The notes beneath the pieces were generated by a model. It searched no databases, was not told the origin of the DNA, and was given only the letters and a program-made list of their open reading frames with translations. Of a stretch of 64,000 nucleotides of DNA, positions 37,318 through 46,656 are shown piece by piece (within the stretch, counting starts at the first letter, position 1; each line of letters opens with the position of its first letter). The position numbers and the translations under genes are program-made. The DNA comes from Dyella lipolytica (GTDB lineage Bacteria > Pseudomonadota > Gammaproteobacteria > Xanthomonadales > Rhodanobacteraceae): contig NZ_BSNQ01000005.1 of NCBI RefSeq assembly GCF_030160075.1, forward strand, positions 186,001-250,000, read 5' to 3'.

Positions 37318-40300
37318 CGCGATCTTCCGCTTCTGCTTCGAGAAGCGCATGTTGTTCATGGTCGTCACGATTCTTGTGGTGTGCTTCGGCTATTACTCCT
37401 GGACCCAGTTGTCCATCGAAGCCTATCCGGAGCTGAGCGACGTGACTGCTCAGGTCACCACCCAGGTGCCGGGTCTGGCCGCCGAAGAAATCGAACAACA
37501 GATCACCACACCACTGGAGCGTGGATTGGCCGATACGCAAGGCCTGGTGAGTATGCGTTCCAGCAGCACGTTCGGCCTGTCGCTGATCACGATGGTATTC
37601 AAGGACGGCGCGGACGATTACTGGGAGCGCCAGCGCATCGTGGAGCGCATCAGCCAGGTCACGCTACCGCCGGGCATCACGCCGGGGCTCGATCCCGTGA
37701 GTGGTCCGGCGGGTGAAATTTATCGTTACACGCTGGAGTCCAAGACCAAGAATCTGATGCAGCTGTCCGAGATCCAGACCTGGATTGTGATTCCAGGGTT
37801 GCAGCAAGTTCCCGGCGTTATCAACGTCGATAACTTCGGCGGCTTCACCAAGGAATTCCAGCTGGAATTGGATCCCACGCAGCTGCTCCACTACGGCGTC
37901 AGCGTCAATCAAGTCACCGCGGCGATATCCGCCAACACCTCCAACGCTGGTGGCGGTCGCATCACCCGTGGTGAACAGTCGTACATCGTGCGCGGCATCG
38001 GCATGGTGCATTCGCTGAAAGACCTTGGCGACATCGTGGTCACGCAGAACAACGGCGTGCCGGTGTTGGTGCGCGAGCTAGGTGAGTTGCGCTATGGCCA
38101 TCAGGTACGCGAAGGCATTCTCGGCAAAGACAACAACCCCGATACCATCGAGGGCATTGTCGATCTGCTGAAGTATGAAAATCCTTCGCGCGTACTCGAC
38201 GGCGTTCACGCCAAGGTCGACGAGCTCAACAAACAGCTTAGTGCGCAAGATGTGCGAATCGTGCCTTATATCGACCGCGACGATCTGGTCAACGCAACCA
38301 AGGAAAAAGTTTTTCACACGGTGATGGAAGGCATTGGCCTGGTCTGCATCGTGCTGATCCTGTTTCTCGGTAGCCCGCGTTCGGCACTGGTGGCCGCCGT
38401 GGCCATTCCGATGTCACTGGTCACTGTGTTCATCCTGATGCAATTCACCCGCATGTCGGCGAATCTGTTTTCGCTGGGCGCGATCGATTTTGGCGTGATC
38501 GTCGATGGTGCCATCGTCGTCACGGAAGCCATCTTGCGGCAACGCGAACACAAACCCAACGAGGTGCTGACTGAAGACGACGTGATGTTGGTGACGGGTC
38601 ACGTGGGTCGTTCGATCTTTTTCGCTACGCTGATCATCATTACGGCTTACCTGCCGCTGTTCGCTTTCGAGCACGCGGAAGGCAAGCTGTTTCGCCCGAT
38701 GGCCTTTACCGTGGGCTATGCCTTGCTGGCCGCGCTGTTGTGCACCGTGACATTGACGCCGGGTCTGGCCTATCTCGCACTGCGCAAGCCACGCAAGTTG
38801 TTCCACAACAAGCCGTTGGAGAGATTGCAGGCCGCTTATACGGCAAGCCTGGGAAGGCTATTGCACCGGCTGCCGATCGCCTATTCGGTCGCTGCGGTCG
38901 CGTTCTTCGGCGTACTGATACTTGGGGCGACGATCGGTCGCGAGTTCTTGCCCGACTTGGACGAGGGCTCTCTGTGGCTGCAGGTGCAAATGCCGACAGG
39001 CCTGTCGCTGGACAAAGCCAGCGCGATGACGTCGCAGCTGCGTAAAGTCGTGCGCGAATTTCCCGAGGTCTCGTATATCGTCACGCAGCTTGGCCGCAAC
39101 GACACTGGCAGCGACCCGTGGACACCATCGCATGTCGAAGCGGGTGTGGGTCTGAAACCGTACAGCACCTGGGCCAATGGCGAGACCAAAGCGGAATTTT
39201 TGCGTAAATTCAACGCGCGGATGCAGCAGATTCCCGGCATCTCGGTAGGCATCAGTCAGCCGATCATCGATGGCGAGAACGATATGGTCGGCGGCGCGCA
39301 CAGTCCGCTGGTGCTACGCATCTATGGCGACGATTTGAAGGAAATGCGCCGTATAGGCGGAGAGATGGTGGACGTACTCAAGGGCGTGCGCGGCACGGGC
39401 GATGCGTCGATCTTCCAGGAACCGCCGATTCCCCAGTTGGCCATCACGGCGGACCGAGATGCGGCCGCACGTTATGGCGTCAATGTCAGCGACATCACCA
39501 ACCTGATCCAGACCGTTATCGGTGGTGCGCCGATTACTCAGGTCTATGTGGCCGACCGCATCTACAATGTCACCGCACGCACATCCAATGACGTAGCCAA
39601 CAGTATCCAGGCCGTTGGCGAATTGCCGTTGACATCCGCCACCGGCGCGCAGGTGCCGCTCAAACAGGTGGCGCATATCGCCTTGGCGATGGGTGAAAGC
39701 ACCATTGCGCACGAGCATAACAAGCGTGAATTGACCATTCGCATCGACAACCGCGATCGCGCGCTGTCGGATTACCTTGTCGATGCACAGACGCAAATCG
39801 CTGCGAAGGTCCATTTCGACCCGCAGAAATACCGGCTCGAATGGGCCGGCAATTTCGAAAACGAGCAGCGTGCCCAGGCACGGCTGATCGTGGTCATGGG
39901 ATTGGTGCTCGCGATCATGGCGGTGCTTTTGTTCGCCGAATTCGGCAAGTTCCATCAGGCTGTCTTAGTGCTGGCCGTGGTGCCCTTGGCGACCGTGGGT
40001 GGTTTGATATCGCTGCATCTTCGTGGTGAAACCTTGAACATCGCTACGGCCGTCGGCTTCATCGCCTTGTTCGGCGTGGCGGTGCAGAACGGCATCATCA
40101 TGGTGTCGAACATCAATCGCGTGCGGAAGGAGGGCTTGTCGCTCAACGAAGCGGTGCTAGTGGGTGCGACGGAACGATTCCGTCCTGTACTCATGACGGC
40201 GACCGTCGCCAGTATCGGCATGTTGCCCGCGGCTTTGGCTACAGGTATCGGCACCGACGTGCAGCGTGGCCTGGCTACTGTCGTGGTAGGCGGCTTGCCG

Positions 40301-40405
40301 ATCGCGACCTTGCTTACGCTCTACATCCTTCCCGGCTTTTATTTCGGACTGGAAAACTTTATCCAGAAACGTTGGGGCATTGCGCCGTCGGCGGCGGAGA
40401 TCTGA
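37310..40405 (+). CDS. Heavy-metal-type RND efflux permease (CzcA family)
   Basis: 1031 residues, RND transporter of the HME branch. The charged TM4 signature of CzcA-type metal pumps, DFGx3DGAx4E, is present with Asp393, Asp399 and Glu406 (AIDFGVIVDGAIVVTE), differing from the DD pair of drug pumps at 2218 and 5644 in this window. N-terminus MINAIFRFCFEKRMLFMVVT; C-terminal half has VQNGIIMVSNINRVRKEG and RFRPVLMTATVASIGMLPAA. The metal cannot be decided from sequence; no Met-rich Cu/Ag sites are obvious. Coupled to the adaptor gene upstream and to the outer membrane factor gene 2 nt downstream. Confidence 0.92.
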   Translation: MINAIFRFCFEKRMLFMVVTILVVCFGYYSWTQLSIEAYPELSDVTAQVTTQVPGLAAEEIEQQITTPLERGLADTQGLVSMRSSSTFGLSLITMVFKDGADDYWERQRIVERISQVTLPPGITPGLDPVSGPAGEIYRYTLESKTKNLMQLSEIQTWIVIPGLQQVPGVINVDNFGGFTKEFQLELDPTQLLHYGVSVNQVTAAISANTSNAGGGRITRGEQSYIVRGIGMVHSLKDLGDIVVTQNNGVPVLVRELGELRYGHQVREGILGKDNNPDTIEGIVDLLKYENPSRVLDGVHAKVDELNKQLSAQDVRIVPYIDRDDLVNATKEKVFHTVMEGIGLVCIVLILFLGSPRSALVAAVAIPMSLVTVFILMQFTRMSANLFSLGAIDFGVIVDGAIVVTEAILRQREHKPNEVLTEDDVMLVTGHVGRSIFFATLIIITAYLPLFAFEHAEGKLFRPMAFTVGYALLAALLCTVTLTPGLAYLALRKPRKLFHNKPLERLQAAYTASLGRLLHRLPIAYSVAAVAFFGVLILGATIGREFLPDLDEGSLWLQVQMPTGLSLDKASAMTSQLRKVVREFPEVSYIVTQLGRNDTGSDPWTPSHVEAGVGLKPYSTWANGETKAEFLRKFNARMQQIPGISVGISQPIIDGENDMVGGAHSPLVLRIYGDDLKEMRRIGGEMVDVLKGVRGTGDASIFQEPPIPQLAITADRDAAARYGVNVSDITNLIQTVIGGAPITQVYVADRIYNVTARTSNDVANSIQAVGELPLTSATGAQVPLKQVAHIALAMGESTIAHEHNKRELTIRIDNRDRALSDYLVDAQTQIAAKVHFDPQKYRLEWAGNFENEQRAQARLIVVMGLVLAIMAVLLFAEFGKFHQAVLVLAVVPLATVGGLISLHLRGETLNIATAVGFIALFGVAVQNGIIMVSNINRVRKEGLSLNEAVLVGATERFRPVLMTATVASIGMLPAALATGIGTDVQRGLATVVVGGLPIATLLTLYILPGFYFGLENFIQKRWGIAPSAAEI

Positions 40406-40407
40406 CC

Positions 40408-41922
40408 ATGAACGCAATACACAACGTTGCATCATGGCGCATCAGTCGTAGCACGCTTGCTGTTGGCATTTGTCTCGCACTCGGCGCGTGCGCAGTCGGA
40501 CCGAACTACCAGCGGCCGGCGGCTCCGGCCGGCCAAAGCTATGCACCCACACCGATGCCGCAGACCACGGCATCGGCATCAGGTCCGGGTGGCAACGCGC
40601 AGCAGTTCGTGCGCGAGATGGATATTCCAGGGCAGTGGTGGACCTTGTTCCACTCCGAACCGTTGAACGCGCTGGTCGATGATTCGCTCAAACACAATCC
40701 CGATCTGGCAGCGGCGCAGCATGCGCTGAAGGCAGCGTGGGAAAACGTGTACGCGCAGCGCGGCGCGTATTTCCCCGAAGTCGATGCCGGCGTCAATTCA
40801 ACGCGTCAGAAGATTGCGGGAACACTGGCGAGCCCCGCTTTCTCGGGAGCAACGTTCTACAGCCTTACTACCGCACAGCTCAGTATTTCGTACACGCCAG
40901 ACTTGTGGGGTAGCAATCGACGTCAAGTGGAATCGCTCGTGGCCCAGGCGGACGTGCAGCGCTTCCAGTTGGAGGCAACCTATCTCACGCTCACCACAAA
41001 CCTGGTTAACGCGGCCGTAGGCGAGGCATCGCTGCGCGCGCAGATTGCGGCAACGCAGGACATGATCGACAGCCAGTCGAAGATCCTCGACACGAATCGT
41101 CGACAATTTTCGTTGGGCGACGTGGCGGAAAGCGATATCGCCTCGCAGGAAGCCACGCTGGAACAGACACGCGCGACGTTGCCCCCGTTGCAGAAGCAGC
41201 TCGCGCAGCAACGCGACCTGCTCGCCGTGCTCAGCGGCCGTTCGCCGGACCAGGATGTACCGGCACACTTCGAACTCGATGCGCTGCAACTGCCGCAAGA
41301 TTTGCCGATGAGCTTGCCGGCCCGTCTGGTCGAGCAGCGCCCGGATGTGCGCGTGGCGGACGCTCAGTTGCATGCGGCTTGCGCGCAGGTCGGGGTGGCT
41401 TTCGCCGCTCGCTTGCCCAATATCCAGATCACCGCCAATTGGGGTAGCGCCACCGACCAGATGCACAGCCTGTTCGGTTCCGGCACCGGCTTCTGGAATC
41501 TCGGCGCCGCGATCACTGAACCGATTTTCGATGCCGGTACGCTCAAGCATCGCCAGCGCGCTGCTGAAGCTACCTATCGCCAAGCCGCCGAGCAGTATCG
41601 CAGCACGGTGATGTCGGCTTTGCAGAACGTGGCTGACTCGCTGCATGCCGTGCAATCCGACGCCGAGGCCATGGCTGCCACGGCACGCGCCGAACAGGCT
41701 GCCGCACGCAGCCTGAGCATCGCGCAGAAGCAATTCGCGCTGGGCGATATCAGCATGGTTGCTTTGCTCAACGCACAGGTAACGTATCGACAGGCCGAGC
41801 TGGCCCTGATTCAGGCGCGCGCTGCCCGCTATGCCGATACCGTTGCACTGTTCCAGGCGTTGGGCGGCGGTTGGTGGAATCGCAAGGATGTAGTTGCGGC
41901 ACCTGGCGTTCCGGCGCAGTAG
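40408..41922 (+). CDS. RND outer membrane factor lipoprotein, NodT/OprM family
   Basis: 504 residues forming the outer membrane and tunnel part of the pump. Lipobox LGAC with Cys28, followed by the family start AVGPNYQRP. Two repeated helical halves typical of TolC-like proteins are visible (WWTLFHSEPLNALVDDSLKHNPDL; RLVEQRPDVRVADAQLHAAC; LGAAITEPIFDAG). The gene follows the permease by 2 nt, completing the tripartite operon adaptor-permease-channel. The start is ATG 40408 with GGAGA 9 nt upstream. Confidence 0.93.
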   Translation: MNAIHNVASWRISRSTLAVGICLALGACAVGPNYQRPAAPAGQSYAPTPMPQTTASASGPGGNAQQFVREMDIPGQWWTLFHSEPLNALVDDSLKHNPDLAAAQHALKAAWENVYAQRGAYFPEVDAGVNSTRQKIAGTLASPAFSGATFYSLTTAQLSISYTPDLWGSNRRQVESLVAQADVQRFQLEATYLTLTTNLVNAAVGEASLRAQIAATQDMIDSQSKILDTNRRQFSLGDVAESDIASQEATLEQTRATLPPLQKQLAQQRDLLAVLSGRSPDQDVPAHFELDALQLPQDLPMSLPARLVEQRPDVRVADAQLHAACAQVGVAFAARLPNIQITANWGSATDQMHSLFGSGTGFWNLGAAITEPIFDAGTLKHRQRAAEATYRQAAEQYRSTVMSALQNVADSLHAVQSDAEAMAATARAEQAAARSLSIAQKQFALGDISMVALLNAQVTYRQAELALIQARAARYADTVALFQALGGGWWNRKDVVAAPGVPAQ

Positions 41923-41985
41923 TTATAAGCCGTCGATGCTTACGGCCGGCTCGTAAGAAGCTAAAGTGTCGTGGAGTTGTAAGGT

Positions 41986-42006
41986 GCTGCCGCGTCACGC
42001 GGCAGC
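41986..42006. repeat. Strong hairpin downstream of the efflux operon
   Basis: Perfect 9-bp stem GCTGCCGCG / CGCGGCAGC with a TCA loop, 64 nt after the outer membrane factor stop. No T-run follows on the plus strand, so it could stabilise mRNA ends or be a Rho-dependent end rather than an intrinsic terminator. Confidence 0.5.
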
Positions 42007-42042
42007 GCTGACTGGATTGGACATCTGGCAGAGGGGAATGCG

Positions 42043-42837
42043 ATGTACCTGCTCGATCATCCCATGGCACTGTTTTTTGTGGCCGGCGGCGTGCTGCTGC
42101 TGGCGCACGAAATAGGCTTCCGTCTGCGGGCGCTGGCAAAAAATCGTGACGATAAAGACTGGGAAAAGCAGGTTCACGAGACGCGCAATCAGATTGCGAT
42201 CTTGCTCAGCCTGCTCATTGGCTTTTCCATGTCGATGGCGCTGAGCCGCTTCGATCTACGCAAGGAACTGGTGATCGACGAAGCCAACGCGATCGGCACC
42301 GCCTATTTACGCGCAGGCATGCAGGCCGAACCCGTTCGCAGCAAGGCGCCGGTTCTGCTGCGCGATTACGTCGACTCACGCATTGCGATCTATGGGAATG
42401 CGGCTGAAGAAGATGCGCGGAACAGCGCGGTCCAGCGCTCCAAGCAGATCCAGGACGAACTATGGAGTGAAGCCACCGCCGAAGCGCAACAAACCCCGAC
42501 GCCGATCGTAGCGATCTACGTGTCAGCGCTGAACGACATGATCGACCTGGACGGCAAGCGCATAGCAGCCAGACTCAATCGCATACCTTTGGACATCTGG
42601 GTGCTGTTGGCCTTGTTGTCGATCATGACGTCGGTGGTGGTCGGCTACGGACAGCGTCACCGGGGGGCGTTGGCCACGTTTGTGCCGGTGCTGATGGTGG
42701 CGATTGCGGTCAGCCTGATTGCGGATCTCGATTCGCCGGTAAGCGGACTCATTCAGGTCAGTCAGCAGAGCATGCAAACCTTGAGCGCGGATTTGCACAT
42801 GCAACTATCCGCACCAGGGAATGCCGCCGCTCACTAG
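42043..42837 (+). CDS. DUF4239 (bestrophin-like) membrane protein
   Basis: 264 residues. Hydrophobic segments at about 7-26 and 48-66 (IAILLSLLIGFSMSMALSRF) and a C-terminal pair (DIWVLLALLSIMTSVVVGYG, FVPVLMVAIAVSLIADLDSP). The central soluble part, including DEANAIGTAYLRAGM and LRDYVDSRI, matches the DUF4239/bestrophin-like family, which may form ion channels but is not characterised. It ends convergently with dedA, the two stop codons overlapping by a few bases. Confidence 0.8.
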   Translation: MYLLDHPMALFFVAGGVLLLAHEIGFRLRALAKNRDDKDWEKQVHETRNQIAILLSLLIGFSMSMALSRFDLRKELVIDEANAIGTAYLRAGMQAEPVRSKAPVLLRDYVDSRIAIYGNAAEEDARNSAVQRSKQIQDELWSEATAEAQQTPTPIVAIYVSALNDMIDLDGKRIAARLNRIPLDIWVLLALLSIMTSVVVGYGQRHRGALATFVPVLMVAIAVSLIADLDSPVSGLIQVSQQSMQTLSADLHMQLSAPGNAAAH

Positions 42838-43451
42838 CGAGCAAGCTGCTTGCGCTTGCTGTGACGCCACCACAGGATCAGCACCACCAGTGCGGCCAGA
42901 CCGCCAAGCACCCATAGGCTGCTCTGGCCGCGACGGATCCACATCACCAGCCACTCGTGCCGGTTCGCGCCGAAGTAGCCCAGGTAGACCCAGAACGGCA
43001 CGCTGATCAATGCGGCCAGGCCATCAAGCAGCAGAAAGCGCATAAAGGTAACGCGATGCGTCGCGCCGGCGGTGATGTAGACCGCCGTGCGCATGCCTGG
43101 CAGGAAGCGCGCGAAAAACATCAACCGGTTGCCGTAGCGTGCGAACTTTTCCTGCATCTTCGCGTAGCGGCGCGGCGGCATCAGCCAGGCGATAGGCCGC
43201 CATTGCAGCATGTGCTCGCCGTAGTGATGACCGAGCAGGAACATGCCGGCATCGCCGACCAGCACGCCGACCATCGTAACGGCCGCCATCGCGTGCACGT
43301 TCGCATAACCCAATCCCGCGATGACGCCGCCGGCGACCAGGGTGATGTCCTCCGGCAACGGCAGGCCCGCTCCGCACAGCAACAGGGCGATAAACACCGC
43401 CACGTAGCCATTCTCGGCGAACACCGCGATAAGTCGTTCAAGCAAATCCAT
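42834..43451 (-). CDS. DedA family membrane protein
   Basis: 205 residues with about five membrane segments. Family features: EDITLVAGGVIAGLG after 'GAGLPLP', GDAGMFLLGHHYG, KFARYGNRLMFFARFLPGMRTAVYITAGATH (the conserved FxRFxPGxR region) and DGLAALISVPFWVYLGYFGA. DedA proteins help keep membrane potential and recycle undecaprenyl phosphate or phospholipids (VTT-domain flippases). Located downstream of dnaG on the same strand. Confidence 0.9.
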   Translation of the reverse strand: MDLLERLIAVFAENGYVAVFIALLLCGAGLPLPEDITLVAGGVIAGLGYANVHAMAAVTMVGVLVGDAGMFLLGHHYGEHMLQWRPIAWLMPPRRYAKMQEKFARYGNRLMFFARFLPGMRTAVYITAGATHRVTFMRFLLLDGLAALISVPFWVYLGYFGANRHEWLVMWIRRGQSSLWVLGGLAALVVLILWWRHSKRKQLAR

Positions 43452-43505
43452 CGACGATCCTTGTTGTCGACATGGCGCGGCGCTGTCTGCTGAAGGGTAG
43501 GCGGA

Positions 43506-45242
43506 TCATGACGCAGCTGATGGTGTTGGCGCGCGTGCCGCCAGTAGTTCGCGCAGTTCGGCCTTCTCGGCGTTGTCCAGCGTGCCTTCGCGATTCTTTG
43601 CCACCAAGGCGTCTCGGCGCTGGGTGACGGCCTGTTGCTCCATGCGAATCAATGCATCAAAGAATTCTATGCGCTGAATGTCCGGTTCGCCGACTACCGT
43701 GGCAGCCATCAGCTTTTGCAACGCGGGATATTCGGGTCGCTCGGCGAAATGTTCCACCAGCATCGCGGGATTGATGCCGGGACGGGCGCGAGCCATGTCC
43801 AACAGTTCGGCGAGCAATTCGACACCGGGTTTGTCGAGTCGCAGGAAGCCATACGGCTTGTCCACCTGATCGGCGAGTCCAGGTTGCGCCAGCAACAAAG
43901 CGATCGCGCTGCGTACCAGCGAGCGTTGCACCGCTACAGGTCGCTGCACGGCGCGCCGTGTAGCAGGATCGGGTTCCAACACGGTGCGTGCACCGCTGCG
44001 TTTCTCCAGTTCCTGCGCCATCAAGTCGCGAAACGCGCCATCTGGCAGGCGCGCGATCAGTGGGCGTGCGCGTTCGGCCAGACGTGCACGGCCGTCGAGA
44101 CTCGCCATGTCGACATCGTGCGAGAGCTCACCGAAAAAGTATTCCGATAAAGGCGTCGCTTCACGCAGACGCTTTTCGAATCCTTCCTTGCCTTCCTTGC
44201 GCACCAGGGTGTCTGGGTCTTCGCCTTCGGGCAGGAACAGGAAATAGGCCTGACGTCCGTCGCGCAGACGCGGTAACGCAGACTCCAAAGCCTTCCATGC
44301 GGCGGAGCGGCCCGCGCGGTCGCCGTCAAAGCAAAACACTACGTCAGGCGCAGCGCGGAACAAAACTTCAGTGTGCTCGGGCGTGGTCGCGGTGCCCAGC
44401 GTGGCGACCGCAATCGGCAAACCTGCCTGATGCAGCGCAATCACATCCATGTAGCCTTCTACCACCACGATACGCGGCAGATTGCTGTTGGCTTGCTTCA
44501 CCTGCCAGAGTGCGAATAATTCGCGGCCTTTATGGAATAGCGGCGTTTCGGGTGAGTTGAGGTATTTGGGGGATTGCTCCGAACTCAGCACCCGTCCGCC
44601 GAACGCGATGACTCGCCCACGCCGATCCATAATCGGGAACATCAACCGTTCGCGGAAACGATCGTATTTGCTGCCGCGCTCGCTGCTGGCGACCATGCCT
44701 GCCTCGGTCAGCAGTTGCATGCGGCGCTCGCTGGTACCCAGCGAGCGGATCACCCCGTCGTAACCCGCCGGCGCCCAGCCGATGCGGAAGCGCGCGATAG
44801 TGTCGGCGTCCAGTCCACGTTTGTCGCAATACGCTTTGGCGTCCGTGCTCTTGGGCAATTCGCCTTCGTACCAGCGCGCAGCGGCATCCAGTACGGCGTA
44901 GAGATCGGTCTTGTCCTCGCGTGGCGCGTTATCGCGGGCGCCTTCGTAAGGCACCTTCAAACCCACCGATTGCGCCAGCTCTTCTACCGCGTCCGGAAAT
45001 TCCAGCCGCTCGTAATCCATCAAGAATTTGATCGCGCTGCCGTGCGCACTGCAACCGAAGCAATGAAAGAACTGCTTGGCCGGACTGACGTAGAACGAGG
45101 GCGTACGCTCATTGTGGAACGGACAGCAGGCGGTCCATTCGCGACCAGCCTTCTTCAACGGCACGCGCCGCTCGATCACGTCGACGATGTCGACGCGGGT
45201 AAGCAGTTCGTCGATGAAGTTGTCCGGGATGCGGCCGCGCAT
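43506..45242 (-). CDS. dnaG: DNA primase
   Basis: Makes RNA primers at replication forks. 578 residues: N-terminal CHC2 zinc-binding domain (CCPFHNERTPSFYVSPAKQF then FHCFGC, about residues 39-64), the RNA polymerase core with the TOPRIM fold (IVVVEGYMDVIALHQAG; FCFDGDRAGRSAAWKAL), and a C-terminal DnaB-interacting region ending in a low-complexity Ala/Pro tail. It lies downstream of rpsU and yqeY on the same strand, the classic macromolecular synthesis operon, but dedA and not rpoD follows. A 271-bp palindromic element occupies the gap before its start. Confidence 0.95.
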   Translation of the reverse strand: MRGRIPDNFIDELLTRVDIVDVIERRVPLKKAGREWTACCPFHNERTPSFYVSPAKQFFHCFGCSAHGSAIKFLMDYERLEFPDAVEELAQSVGLKVPYEGARDNAPREDKTDLYAVLDAAARWYEGELPKSTDAKAYCDKRGLDADTIARFRIGWAPAGYDGVIRSLGTSERRMQLLTEAGMVASSERGSKYDRFRERLMFPIMDRRGRVIAFGGRVLSSEQSPKYLNSPETPLFHKGRELFALWQVKQANSNLPRIVVVEGYMDVIALHQAGLPIAVATLGTATTPEHTEVLFRAAPDVVFCFDGDRAGRSAAWKALESALPRLRDGRQAYFLFLPEGEDPDTLVRKEGKEGFEKRLREATPLSEYFFGELSHDVDMASLDGRARLAERARPLIARLPDGAFRDLMAQELEKRSGARTVLEPDPATRRAVQRPVAVQRSLVRSAIALLLAQPGLADQVDKPYGFLRLDKPGVELLAELLDMARARPGINPAMLVEHFAERPEYPALQKLMAATVVGEPDIQRIEFFDALIRMEQQAVTQRRDALVAKNREGTLDNAEKAELRELLAARAPTPSAAS

Positions 45243-45254
45243 AGTCCAGTTAGT

Positions 45255-45525
45255 CTAGGGCCTGTTCGCACTATTCGCGTAGCCCGCGTTGCTGTTGAGT
45301 GGCCGTCAGGTGGTAGTGCGTGGCGCAGGCTTGGCTGGCTGCCAAGTCAAGCCGCGCGCTGCCGCATGACGGCCACTCAACAGCAACCCGAAGGGCCGGG
45401 TCTGTTTGCCCGCCATCCTGCGTCATCGCTCAGTCGTGTACGGACGTACACTCCTTCGCTCTTCCTTGGCTGGCGCGCAAACAGCTCCCGGCGCGGGCCA
45501 CGCGAATAGTGCGAACAGGCCCTAG
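45255..45525. repeat. 271-bp element with nested perfect inverted repeats in front of dnaG
   Basis: Outer ends are a perfect 26-bp inverted repeat (45255-45280 and 45500-45525; it begins CTAGGGCCTGTTCGCAC and ends GTGCGAACAGGCCCTAG), extended by 8 bp with one mismatch. Inside the left half is a perfect 21-bp inverted repeat (45288-45308 with 45367-45387), enclosing a CTTGGC/GCCAAG hairpin. The right half has an imperfect stem (about 45397-45416 with 45470-45490) and GTGTAC-GGAC-GTACAC at 45436. The unit can fold into a three-arm structure. It codes for nothing convincing and starts 12 nt upstream of the dnaG ATG. Confidence 0.85.
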
Positions 45526-45633
45526 CGGACGCCGGTGCGAAATCGGGTTTAATCCGCCGCGACCGCATGTCGCCTTGCTATGCGTTGAGGGCGACGGATC
45601 AAAGCGCCACGCTATGGCGTGGCGCTGCGGAGG

Positions 45634-46080
45634 TCAGCTGCCCAGGCGAGCTTTGATGCGAGCCGAGACTTGGCCCATGTCGGCACGGCCTGCCGCTTTG
45701 GTCTTTACTGCGGCGACCACTTTGCCCATATCGCGCGCACTGTTGGCGCCGGTTTCGCTGATGGCCGCGTCGATCAGTGCCTCGACCTCGGCGTCGCTGA
45801 GCTTGGCGGGCAGATAGGCTTCGATCACCACCATTTCGGCGCGCTCGACATCAGCCAGGTCTTCGCGACCCGCGGCGGCGTACTGGCTGACCGAATCCTT
45901 CCGCTGCTTGAGCATCTTTTCCAGCACGGCGAGCGTTTGCGTATCGTCCAGTTCGATCCGCTCGTCCACCTCGCGCTGCTTGATGGCGGCGAGGATCAGT
46001 CGAACGACACCGAGGCGATGCTTGTCGCCGCCGCGCATGGCGGTTTTCATGTCTTCGGTGAGCTGTTGCTTGAGAGTCAT
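45634..46080 (-). CDS. yqeY: GatB/YqeY domain protein
   Basis: 148 residues, helical, of the YqeY family related to the C-terminal tRNA-binding tail domain of GatB. Key stretches: LKQQLTEDMKTAMRGGDKHRLGVVRLILAAIKQREVDER-type N-terminus and AEMVVIEAYLPAKLSDAEVEALI, ending GRADMGQVSARIKARLG. Role in cells is unclear. In many Proteobacteria it lies between rpsU and dnaG, as here. Confidence 0.92.
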   Translation of the reverse strand: MTLKQQLTEDMKTAMRGGDKHRLGVVRLILAAIKQREVDERIELDDTQTLAVLEKMLKQRKDSVSQYAAAGREDLADVERAEMVVIEAYLPAKLSDAEVEALIDAAISETGANSARDMGKVVAAVKTKAAGRADMGQVSARIKARLGS

Positions 46081-46109
46081 GATGGGGATGCTCCTACGGA
46101 AAGCACAAA

Positions 46110-46134
46110 GCCGACGTTGCGGGGCAACGTCGGC
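46110..46134 (-). terminator. Hairpin between rpsU and yqeY, probable attenuator
   Basis: Perfect 11-bp stem GCCGACGTTGC / GCAACGTCGGC with a 3-nt loop. Read on the minus strand it is followed by TTTGTGCTTT, a weak U-rich tail, so it may end part of the rpsU transcripts. A terminator between rpsU and dnaG is a known feature of this operon in E. coli. Confidence 0.65.
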
Positions 46135-46245
46135 CAGTGCAAGTGCCTAGCTGGCAGGGGCTGCGAGCAAACGCGCCGACTGCAGGCGATGGGCGGGTTC
46201 AGCGCGGAGCGCGCCCGAACCGGAGTCCGCCGTGGCGGACAGCGC

Positions 46246-46461
46246 TCAGTACAGGCGGGTCTTGCGCGAAACGTCGCGCGACAGACGGCGCAGATGACGC
46301 TTTACGGCGGCAGCGCGCTTGCGCTTGCGCTCCTGGGTCGGCTTTTCGTAGAACTCGCGCTTGCGAGTCTCGGCGAGCACGCCGGCCTTCTCGCAGGTGC
46401 GCTTGAACCGACGCAGGGCGAGTTCGAATGGCTCGTTCTCGCGAACTTTTACGCTAGGCAT
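46246..46461 (-). CDS. rpsU: 30S ribosomal protein S21
   Basis: 71 residues, very basic, full length for S21: [20 protein letters not shown], then [20 protein letters not shown] and the C-terminus [10 protein letters not shown]. First gene of the rpsU-yqeY-dnaG group and divergent from tsaD, an arrangement conserved in gammaproteobacteria. Confidence 0.97.
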   Translation of the reverse strand: MPSVKVRENEPFELALRRFKRTCEKAGVLAETRKREFYEKPTQERKRKRAAAVKRHLRRLSRDVSRKTRLY

Positions 46462-46656
46462 GGAAACTCCGGATAGTAAACCGCCCGCAGAACCGGGCGA
46501 GCCGCAAAGTATACCCGCAGGAGCGTGATGATTTCAAAGTGGGGTAGGGTGAATCGCCCTGGACCCATCGCTTGCATGCGGGTTGGGGGTTTTGCCGATA
46601 CCATTTAAAGCTGAATCGCGGCGCGATCCGGGCGCCCCGTTACCCACCTATAGCAC

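Noticed and set aside
45255..45525. tRNA-like or coding reading of the palindromic element before dnaG
   Set aside because: No anticodon arm or CCA/T-loop signature; open frames across it are only antisense continuations of neighbours.
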